Source: an uncultured Oscillospiraceae bacterium
GTDB taxonomy: Bacteria; Bacillota_A; Clostridia; Oscillospirales; Oscillospiraceae
NCBI GenBank assembly: GCA_947631675.1
Contig: CANRMG010000048.1
Coordinates: forward strand, 1 to 11,728
Length of the DNA: 11,728 nucleotides
Reading direction: 5' to 3'
A program made the translations under genes and the position numbers. Under the pieces are notes generated by a model. That model saw only the letters and a program-made list of their open reading frames with translations, did not search any database and was not told where the DNA came from. Below, in pieces: positions 6,618 through 11,728 of this stretch; position 1 is the stretch's first letter; each line of letters begins with the position of its first letter.

Positions 6618-6650
6618 AAAAAAAGGGAGGGCCCGCGAGGGGTCCTCCCT
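6618..6650 (-). terminator. Rho-independent terminator of the uvrC-rsmD-coaD operon
   Basis: Read on the minus strand, AGGGAGGACCC (6650-6640) pairs with GGGCCCTCCCT (6634-6624) over 11 bp including one G-U pair, with a 5-nt loop. It is followed by a run of seven T (plus-strand A, 6618-6624, the last of which pairs in the stem). It lies about 20 bp past the stop of the coiled-coil gene and separates it from the sigma factor gene downstream. Confidence 0.92.
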
Positions 6651-6671
6651 GTCGTATGTTCAAACTAAGGC

Positions 6672-7166
6672 TTACTGCTCCCGCTGGGGGCTGTAGCTGG
6701 TGCCGGAGGCGGCGTTGCGGAACCGGGCGCGGGACTGGCGCACGATGTCCAGCGCCTGGGCCATGGACTCCTCTGCGCTCTTCATGGACTCGGCCAGATA
6801 CTCGTTGGCGGCCTTGCGCAGTTCCCGGGATTTGTTGTCCGCGGTGGCGATCATCTCCTCGGCGCGGGCCTTGGCGGCGCGGACCACCTCTTGCTCCTCC
6901 ACCATCTTCCGGGCCCGCTCCTCCGCCATCTTGCGGACGGACTCGGCCTCCTTCTTGGCGTTGCGGATAAACTCGTCACGGGCAGACACCAGGCGCTTCG
7001 CCTCCGCCATCTCGGCGGGCAGCTGGGCCTTGATCTCCTCGATGAGATCCAGGGCCTTCTCCCGGTCCACCAGGCACTTGTCCTGCCCCAGGGGCACGCC
7101 CCAGGCGTCGGAGATCATGGTATAAAGCATTTCGATCAGCTCAAGGATGCCCTGATTCTCGTTCAT
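6672..7166 (-). CDS. Conserved coiled-coil protein next to coaD, DivIVA/SepIVA-like
   Basis: The 164-residue protein has a short N-terminal domain (1-50) and then a nearly continuous charged helix (about 51-150) rich in Ala, Glu, Arg and Lys with heptad-like spacing, ending in a polar tail. The N-terminal part has I7-L-E-L-I-E-M-L, V24-P-L-G, V33-D-R-E-K-A-L-D-L-I-E-E-I-K-A-Q-L-P50. This 'PL...vdRe.lLdlieeir..LP.Ei..A' pattern recurs, as I recall, in coaD-linked proteins of Clostridia and in the mycobacterial septation protein SepIVA. No transmembrane segment or catalytic motif is seen. It resembles ATP-synthase b-subunit-like and DivIVA-type coiled coils by composition only. AGGAGG lies about 11 nt before the ATG. 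The start overlaps the coaD stop by 4 nt (ATGA), so the two are translationally coupled. It is the last gene of the operon. A structural or cell-division scaffold role is an inference; the function is not established from sequence. Confidence 0.8.
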   Translation of the reverse strand: MNENQGILELIEMLYTMISDAWGVPLGQDKCLVDREKALDLIEEIKAQLPAEMAEAKRLVSARDEFIRNAKKEAESVRKMAEERARKMVEEQEVVRAAKARAEEMIATADNKSRELRKAANEYLAESMKSAEESMAQALDIVRQSRARFRNAASGTSYSPQREQ

Positions 7167-7660
7167 TTCTCTGTCTGCCTCCTGATTTTTGTTTTCTCTA
7201 CGATGTCGGCGATGATCTCCTTCGGCACCAGCTCGGAAAGGTCGGCCCCGTAGGCGGCCATCTCCTTCACCACGGTGGAGCTGAGGAAGGTATATTTCTC
7301 GCTGGATGTAAGGAACAGCGTGTCCAGGTCCGGGTTCATCTTCTTGTTCACCAAAGCGATCTGGAACTCATAGTCGAAGTCGGACACCGCCCGCAGGCCC
7401 TTCACGACCACGGCGCCCTCGAACTGCTTGGCGTACTCCGCCAAGAGCACGTCCGTAGTGGCGACAAGCACGTTCCCGAACCGCTCCGTGGACCGGCGGA
7501 CCATGTCCATCCGCTCCTCGATGGTGAACATGGGCGTCTTTTCCCGGTTTTTCATCACGCACACGATCACCCGGTCGAATATCTTCGACGCCCGGCGGAC
7601 GATGTTCAGATGCCCCAGCGTGATGGGGTCGAAGCTGCCGGGATAGATGGCAGTTGTCAT
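7163..7660 (-). CDS. coaD: Phosphopantetheine adenylyltransferase
   Basis: CoaD (PPAT) transfers AMP from ATP to 4'-phosphopantetheine to give dephospho-CoA, the penultimate step of coenzyme A synthesis. The 165-residue length is typical. The nucleotidyltransferase motif T14-L-G-H17 follows the family-typical Y6-P-G-S-F-D-P12. Other conserved stretches are G89-L-R-A-V-S-D-F-D-Y-E, M108-N-P-D-L-D-T-L-F-L and the S127-S-T-V-V-K-E segment corresponding to the ISSTxVR motif. The Rossmann-type fold is expected to form a hexamer in the cytoplasm. The ATG (7658-7660) overlaps the rsmD stop in an ATGA, and its own stop overlaps the start of the coiled-coil gene in the same way. The rsmD-coaD pairing is common in bacteria and supports both calls. 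Confidence 0.97.
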   Translation of the reverse strand: MTTAIYPGSFDPITLGHLNIVRRASKIFDRVIVCVMKNREKTPMFTIEERMDMVRRSTERFGNVLVATTDVLLAEYAKQFEGAVVVKGLRAVSDFDYEFQIALVNKKMNPDLDTLFLTSSEKYTFLSSTVVKEMAAYGADLSELVPKEIIADIVEKTKIRRQTEK

Positions 7661-8196
7661 ATAGCCTGTCTCCTGTAGGTGGTCAGAGAGATCTTCCCGT
7701 AGTTGTACACCCGGCCCTTTTCATAGGGGGCGGGGGCCGGGGGCATGGGCTCGTCGCGCATACTCTCGACCAGTATTATACCACCATCGTTCAAGATGTC
7801 AAATCCAAATACTTTATTCAGAATTTTGTCGTAAAGGCCCTCGTGATAGGGCGGGTCCAGCAGAACGAGGTCGAATTTTCCGCAGTTTTCCAGATACGAC
7901 AGCGCGTCGGAGCGGATCACCGGCGCCTGCATTTTGCATATCTCCAGATTCTTCCGCACCAGCGCCAGGGACGCGGGGCTCGCGTCCACGAACACGCACT
8001 CCTTCGCCCCCCGGCTCAGGGCCTCGATACCCAGCTGTCCCGTCCCGGCGAACAGGTCCAGAACACGCCGTCCTGGCACGTCGAACTGGACGATGCTGAA
8101 TATGGCCTCCTTCACCATGTCGGTGGTGGGCCGGATGGACATATCCCTCGGCTCCATGAGCTTCCGGCCCCGGGCCGTGCCTGTGATCACGCGCAT
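7657..8196 (-). CDS. rsmD: 16S rRNA (guanine(966)-N(2))-methyltransferase
   Basis: RsmD methylates N2 of G966 (E. coli numbering) in 16S rRNA on the assembling 30S subunit, with S-adenosylmethionine as donor. The 179-residue protein starts M-R-V-I-T-G-T-A-R-G-R-K-L, the standard RsmD N-terminus, followed by I21-R-P-T-T-D-M-V-K-E-A-I-F. The SAM-binding motif I is L46-D-L-F-A-G-T-G-Q-L-G56, and the catalytic N6/N2-type motif is D114-P-P-Y117. The frame is open much further upstream through uvrC. I place the start at 8196 because this matches the family, and the ATG shares one base with the uvrC stop (TAATG). Its stop overlaps the coaD start by 4 nt. No separate ribosome binding site is needed if ribosomes re-initiate after uvrC, but GGAGAACGAGTA upstream could contribute. 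Confidence 0.95.
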   Translation of the reverse strand: MRVITGTARGRKLMEPRDMSIRPTTDMVKEAIFSIVQFDVPGRRVLDLFAGTGQLGIEALSRGAKECVFVDASPASLALVRKNLEICKMQAPVIRSDALSYLENCGKFDLVLLDPPYHEGLYDKILNKVFGFDILNDGGIILVESMRDEPMPPAPAPYEKGRVYNYGKISLTTYRRQAI

Positions 8197-10016
8197 TACT
8201 CGTTCTCCTTGGAATGGAAGTGGTCGTATACCGCCCGGGCGGCATCCCTGGGAATAGCCTCGGAAAGCTCCTCCAGGCTGGCCGCTCCCACGGCCTTCAC
8301 GCTCTTGAACCGCTTCAAAAGCGCCGCCCGGCGCTTGGGCCCCACGCCGTCGATGCCCTCCAGGCTGGAGCCGATGGCCTTTTTCCGCAGGGTCTTGTGG
8401 TAGGTGATGGCGAAGCGATGGGTCTCCTCCTGGATGTTCCCGATGAGGGCGAACACCGCGGGGCTGGCGGAGATGCCGATCTCCCGCCCGTCGGGGGTGG
8501 TGAGTGCCCGGGTCCGGTGCCGGTCGTCCTTCACCATGCCGAACACGGGGATATCGGGATACCCTTGCTCCTCCATAGCCTGCACCGCCATGGCCACCTG
8601 GCCCACGCCGCCGTCTATGAGAAGCACATCGGGCAGCGGCGAGAACTTCTCGTCCCCATCTTTGTAGTGGGCGAGGCGCCGGCTCACGGCCTCGTGCATG
8701 CTGGCGAAGTCGTCCTGGTGCTCCACGGTCTTCATCTTGAATTTCCGGTACTGGCTGCGGGCGGGCTTCCCGTCCGTGAACACCACCATGCTGGCCACGA
8801 TGCCGAAGTCGCCGGTGTTGGAGATGTCGAAAGACTCCATCCGGTGGATGGGCTGGGCAAGGCCCAGCATCTTTTGCAGCCACTCCAGGGTCTTGATCCG
8901 CCGCTCGGCCTCGCTCTCGGCCCGAATGCTCTCCTCCCGGGCGTTGCGGGCCGCCGCCTCCATGAGCTCCCGCTTGATCCCCCGCTGGGGAGCGATGAGC
9001 TCCACCTTCCGGCCCGCCATCTCCGTGAGGAATCGGGCCAGGGGCTCCGCGTCCTCGATCTCCATGGGCAGCAGCACCTGCCGGGGCCAGGCGCCCCGGC
9101 GGCTGTAGTACTGCCGGACCAGGGCGGACACCGCCGCGGCGTCGTCCTCCAGGGGTTCCGGCATCTGCTCCAGGTCCTTCCCCGCCAGGTCTCCCTCCGC
9201 GTAGTGGAGCACCACAAAGCTGGTCCGCGCGCTGCGGCAAAAGCCCACCGCGTCCACGTCCGCCCTCGCGGCCTTCAGCACCGTCTGACGGTTATTGAGC
9301 TCCTTCACGGCGGCAAGGCGGTCCCTCAATTGAGCCGCCTTTTCAAAGCGCAGCTCCTCCGATGCGGCCAGCATCTCCCGCTCCAGCTGGGCCATCAGCT
9401 CTTTGGCCCCGCCGGAGAGGATCTGCACGGCCTGATCCACACGGGCCCGGTACTCCGCCCCGTCCGGCTCCCCCCGGCACCAGCCCTCACAGGCGCCCAT
9501 GTGCCAGTTGAGGCAGGGCCGGGCCTTGCCGATGTCCCGGGGGAACTTCTTCCCGCAGGTGGGCATTTTCAGGGCCTTGGCCAGGGTGTTCAAAATGCTG
9601 TGGCTCACGCCCCGGCCCCCGTAGGGGCCGAAGTAGCGGGCCCCGTCCTCCGCCGTACGGCCCACGATGGAGAAAGTGGGGTACTCCTCCCGTGCGTCCA
9701 GGCGCAGATAGGGGTATGTCTTGTCATCCCGCAGGAGGATGTTGTAGTGGGGCTTGTGGCGCTTGATGAGGCTGTTTTCCAGCATCAGCGCCTCGAACTC
9801 CGAGGCCGCCACGATGACGGAGAAGTCGTCCACATGGCTGACCATGGCCGCCACCTTGGGCAGGTGCTCGCCCCGGAAATAGCTGGTCACCCGGTTTTTC
9901 AGGGCCTTGGCCTTGCCCACATAGATGACCTCCCCGGCGGCGTTCTGCATGATGTAAACGCCGGGGAGCAGGGGCAGCTTATTGGCTTTTTCCCGTAACT
10001 GGGCGATCTTATCCAT
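8196..10016 (-). CDS. uvrC: Excinuclease ABC subunit C
   Basis: UvrC makes both incisions around a DNA lesion in nucleotide excision repair after loading by UvrA and UvrB. All expected parts are present. The GIY-YIG nuclease (about 10-95) has L-P-G-V-Y-I-M and V-I-Y-V-G-K-A-K. A four-cysteine cluster (C-x14-C-x7-C-x3-C) fits the iron-sulfur site reported in UvrC. The UVR helix L-A-A-S-E-E-L-R-F-E-K-A-A-Q-L-R binds UvrB. The RNase H-like nuclease has F-D-I-S-N (about 395), L-L-I-D-G-G (about 465) and T-H-R-F-A-I-T-Y-H (about 532), which carry the acidic and histidine catalytic residues. A helix-hairpin-helix pair with G-I-D-G-V-G-P-K-R-R ends the protein. I chose ATG 10014-10016 (606 residues), which matches UvrC homologs. 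A TTG 6 codons upstream lies inside a hairpin and is unlikely. The ATG has AAAGG only 2 nt away, an unusually tight spacing. The gene heads a coupled string uvrC-rsmD-coaD-coiled coil. Confidence 0.96.
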   Translation of the reverse strand: MDKIAQLREKANKLPLLPGVYIMQNAAGEVIYVGKAKALKNRVTSYFRGEHLPKVAAMVSHVDDFSVIVAASEFEALMLENSLIKRHKPHYNILLRDDKTYPYLRLDAREEYPTFSIVGRTAEDGARYFGPYGGRGVSHSILNTLAKALKMPTCGKKFPRDIGKARPCLNWHMGACEGWCRGEPDGAEYRARVDQAVQILSGGAKELMAQLEREMLAASEELRFEKAAQLRDRLAAVKELNNRQTVLKAARADVDAVGFCRSARTSFVVLHYAEGDLAGKDLEQMPEPLEDDAAAVSALVRQYYSRRGAWPRQVLLPMEIEDAEPLARFLTEMAGRKVELIAPQRGIKRELMEAAARNAREESIRAESEAERRIKTLEWLQKMLGLAQPIHRMESFDISNTGDFGIVASMVVFTDGKPARSQYRKFKMKTVEHQDDFASMHEAVSRRLAHYKDGDEKFSPLPDVLLIDGGVGQVAMAVQAMEEQGYPDIPVFGMVKDDRHRTRALTTPDGREIGISASPAVFALIGNIQEETHRFAITYHKTLRKKAIGSSLEGIDGVGPKRRAALLKRFKSVKAVGAASLEELSEAIPRDAARAVYDHFHSKENE

Positions 10017-10032
10017 AGCCTTTACAGATAGC

Positions 10033-10064
10033 AAGAAAGGGTGTGTTCTTCACACACCCTTCTT
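10033..10064 (-). terminator. Hairpin between ptsH and uvrC, probable partial terminator
   Basis: On the minus strand AAGGGTGTGT (10061-10052) pairs perfectly over 10 bp with ACACACCCTT (10046-10037), loop GAAGA. A further 3 bp can form after a one-base bulge. The following bases, TCTTGCTATC, have only a weak U run. It lies 16 bp past the ptsH stop and about 20 bp before the uvrC start. As no separate uvrC promoter is visible, it may act as an attenuator or 3'-end stabiliser instead of a full stop. Confidence 0.65.
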
Positions 10065-10079
10065 TCCGCTGATAGATGA

Positions 10080-10343
10080 TCACTCGGCAAACTCTTTGTC
10101 GATGAGGTCGGTGAGCGTCTCGACAGCCTCATTCTCATCGGCGCCGTCGGCGATGATGTTGACCGTAGTGCCCTTGACGATGCCCAGAGACAGGACGCCC
10201 AGCAGGCTCTTCGCGTTCACGCGGCGGTCTTCCTTCTCGATCCAGATGACGCTCTTGAACTCGTTGGCCTTCTGAATGAAGAAGGTGGCGGGCCGTGCGT
10301 GCAGACCTACCTGGTTGTTGATGGTAACTTCACGATTGATCAT
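10080..10343 (-). CDS. ptsH: Phosphocarrier protein HPr
   Basis: HPr is the small cytoplasmic phosphocarrier of the sugar phosphotransferase system, taking phosphate from enzyme I and passing it to sugar-specific EIIA proteins. The 87-residue length is typical. N10-Q-V-G-L-H15-A-R-P-A contains the phosphorylated His15 with Arg17 and Pro18. N43-A-K-S46-L-L-G-V-L contains the regulatory Ser46, the target of HPr kinase/phosphorylase in Firmicutes, which lets HPr act with CcpA in carbon catabolite repression. His15 argues against the regulatory paralog Crh, which lacks it. The frame extends 16 codons further up, but the ATG at 10341-10343 gives the family start M-I-N-R-E-V-T-I. AAAGGAT (10356-10362) is a ribosome binding site with a long spacing of about 12 nt. 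No enzyme I gene (ptsI) is adjacent, which is common for clostridial HPr. It has its own promoter and a hairpin after its stop. Confidence 0.95.
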   Translation of the reverse strand: MINREVTINNQVGLHARPATFFIQKANEFKSVIWIEKEDRRVNAKSLLGVLSLGIVKGTTVNIIADGADENEAVETLTDLIDKEFAE

Positions 10344-10381
10344 GGGAGTACACCGATCCTTTACAAGCAGATGTTTACTAT

Positions 10382-10410
10382 ACTGTAGCAAAAAACTGCC
10401 GATTTCGCAA
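10382..10410 (-). promoter_or_regulatory. Probable ptsH promoter with extended -10
   Basis: On the minus strand TTGCGA (plus-strand TCGCAA, 10405-10410) is followed by a 17-bp spacer and TACAGT (plus-strand ACTGTA, 10382-10387), with TGC just before it giving an extended -10. An overlapping TATAGT (10377-10382) is a second -10 candidate but lacks a matched -35. Either start leaves a leader of roughly 30 nt with the AAAGGAT site. Matches to consensus are moderate, four of six in each box. Confidence 0.55.
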
Positions 10411-10477
10411 ATGTTTTAAAGGGGTTTTTTCATACTTTGGAGGAATGCACAGTTGGCATTAAATTGGAAGAATCTTT

Positions 10478-11728
10478 TTATTTCAGTTCCACAACTGTTA
10501 CCCCGGTCTCCCCCTCGCCATAGCGGCCCAGGCGGAAATTTTTGACGAGGCGGCTGCGCTTCAATATCTGCTGCACCGCAGAGCGCAGGGCGCCTGTCCC
10601 CTTGCCGTGGATGATGGTGACAGTCTGCAGCCTCGCGGCGGAGGCCGCGTCCAGATACCGCTCCACCATGAGCTCGGCCTCGTCCGCCATCATGCCCCGG
10701 ATGTCCAGCTCCCGGGATACGGACGCAGTGCGGAGGGCCTGTCCCGCTGCGGCGGACACGCCCATCTTCTGCCGGGCGGGCTTTTCCACCAGGTCCACCT
10801 CCTCCGGGGAGACGGTCACCTTCATTATACCCGCCTGCAGGGTCAGCGAACCGTTGCCGTTGACTTTTATCACCTCCGCCGGCCGGCTGGTGGACAGCAA
10901 CGTCACCGTGTCTCCGGCCACGATGGGCCTTGTCTGCTCCTTCTTCCGGGGAGCCTGTATGTCCTCCCGGCTGCGAACGGACTCCTCCGCCAGGTTCAGC
11001 TTCCGCCGCAGCTCCGCCCGGGCCTCGTTGATCTTCTGGTGGTCCAGCTCCTCCAGGCCCATGGCCCGCTCCCTATCGATCTGGCGATATGCCTCGTCGG
11101 CGGCAGCCCGGGCCTCCTTGATGATGCGCTCCGCGTCCCGGCGGGCCTTGAGCTCCGCCTTCTCCAGGCGCACCTCCAGCTCCCGGCGCATGCGCTCGGC
11201 CTTGGCGGCGTCCTCCTGGGCGGCCCGGTTGGCCTTTTCCCGCTCCTCCGTCTCGCGCTCCATGGCGAGGCGCTGCTGCTCCAGCCTCTCGATGGTCTTT
11301 TCAAAATCCGTGGAGCCTGCGTCTATCCGCCTGCCCGCGTCCTCGATGATGGTCTCGGGAAGGCCCAGACGCCGGCTGATGGCGAAGGCGTTGGACTTGC
11401 CCGGGATGCCCACCAGCAGGCGGTAGGTAGGCCGCAGGGAGTTCACATCGAACTCGCAGGAGGCGTTCACCACGCCCTTGGTGTTGGTGGCGTAGACCTT
11501 GAGCTCCGCGTAGTGGGTGGTGGCGGCCACAGTGGCCCCCGCTTCGCGGGCATATTCCAGGATGGAGATGGCCAGCGCCGCCCCCTCCGTGGGGTCGGTG
11601 CCCGCGCCCACCTCGTCCAGGAGCACCAGGCTCCCGGGTCCGCACTCCTTGAGTATCGCCACGATGTTCACCATGTGGCTGGAGAAGGTGGACAGGGACT
11701 GCTCGATGGACTGCTCGTCGCCGATGTC
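10478..11728 (-). CDS. mutS2: Endonuclease MutS2, C-terminal part (5' end outside the window)
   Basis: The frame is open from the window's right edge to TAA at 10478-10480, giving 416 residues. MutS2 proteins are about 780-790 residues, so roughly the first 370 are missing. The visible part begins in the ATPase with the MutS signature D-I-G-D-E-Q-S-I-E-Q-S-L-S, then the Walker B strand L34-V-L-L-D-E39 and G-A-G-T-D-P. A long charged coiled coil follows (about 130-250). Next is a small KOW-like beta region around I-V-A-G-D-T-V-T-L-L, and then a C-terminal Smr domain (about 339-416) with L-D-I-R-G and H-G-K-G-T-G. This layout separates MutS2 from mismatch-repair MutS. MutS2 has been linked to suppression of recombination and, in Bacillus subtilis, to rescue of collided ribosomes; the Smr domain is the nuclease part. 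It lies upstream of ptsH in the same direction; no clear terminator separates them, though ptsH has its own promoter. Confidence 0.96.
   Translation of the reverse strand, partial: DIGDEQSIEQSLSTFSSHMVNIVAILKECGPGSLVLLDEVGAGTDPTEGAALAISILEYAREAGATVAATTHYAELKVYATNTKGVVNASCEFDVNSLRPTYRLLVGIPGKSNAFAISRRLGLPETIIEDAGRRIDAGSTDFEKTIERLEQQRLAMERETEEREKANRAAQEDAAKAERMRRELEVRLEKAELKARRDAERIIKEARAAADEAYRQIDRERAMGLEELDHQKINEARAELRRKLNLAEESVRSREDIQAPRKKEQTRPIVAGDTVTLLSTSRPAEVIKVNGNGSLTLQAGIMKVTVSPEEVDLVEKPARQKMGVSAAAGQALRTASVSRELDIRGMMADEAELMVERYLDAASAARLQTVTIIHGKGTGALRSAVQQILKRSRLVKNFRLGRYGEGETGVTVVELK

Noticed and set aside
8214..9998. Long plus-strand open frame of 594 codons opposite uvrC
   Set aside because: It lies wholly antisense to a gene with clear UvrC motifs, has no recognisable domain, and is rich in His, Gly and Leu as expected from the reverse of GC-rich codons.
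10411..10477. Terminator for mutS2
   Set aside because: Only a 5-bp stem (AATGC/GCATT) is found between mutS2 and the ptsH promoter, with no following T run on the minus strand. It is too weak to call.
1..11728. CRISPR arrays, insertion sequences, prophage genes, tRNAs or riboswitches
   Set aside because: I saw no regularly spaced repeats, transposase or integrase motifs, tRNA cloverleaf, or long structured leader. Intergenic spaces are all under 150 bp.

Overview
The window looks like a chromosomal segment from a GC-rich member of the Clostridia (Firmicutes), most plausibly a gut-type Oscillospiraceae relative. This is inferred from gene content, not from a search. The pointers are an HPr with both His15 and Ser46, a MutS2 with a C-terminal Smr domain, a class II (Firmicutes-type) GalT beside GalK, an ECF sigma factor paired with a DUF4367-like anti-sigma protein, strong AGGAGG-type ribosome binding sites, and a coiled-coil gene next to coaD. 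No phage, insertion sequence, CRISPR array, tRNA or rRNA is visible, and the segment reads as mostly housekeeping DNA.

Left part (1-4848). The tail of a secreted or surface-type protein with a BIG2 Ig-like domain ends at 333 and is followed by a strong hairpin terminator. pgsA (phospholipid synthesis) runs leftward. gluQ (queuosine-tRNA glutamylation), galK and galT (Leloir pathway) run rightward and appear to form one operon. pgsA and gluQ are divergent and share a 122-bp intergenic region. It holds two back-to-back sigma-A-type promoters and a 9-bp inverted repeat whose arms overlap both -35 boxes. The gluQ promoter lies so close to the ATG that the mRNA should be leaderless. A perfect 14-bp hairpin with A and T flanks ends galT and, on the other strand, the sigma/anti-sigma unit.

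Middle (4857-6650). A leftward two-gene module encodes an ECF sigma factor with a TTG start and, 2 nt downstream, a single-pass membrane protein. The extracytoplasmic part of that protein is a tandem duplication of a DUF4367-like domain. Terminators lie on both sides, so the module looks like a self-contained signalling unit.

Right part (6672-11728). All genes run leftward: mutS2 (partial), ptsH (HPr), uvrC, rsmD, coaD and a coiled-coil protein. uvrC, rsmD, coaD and the coiled-coil gene overlap stop-to-start by 1 to 4 nt, which implies translational coupling. The string ends at a clear intrinsic terminator. HPr has its own promoter. A modest hairpin lies between ptsH and uvrC, so uvrC may depend on read-through.

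I see no clearly new system. The features most worth a second look are the coaD-linked coiled-coil protein (possibly SepIVA-like), the duplicated anti-sigma sensor domain, the leaderless gluQ-gal operon and the divergent control region.
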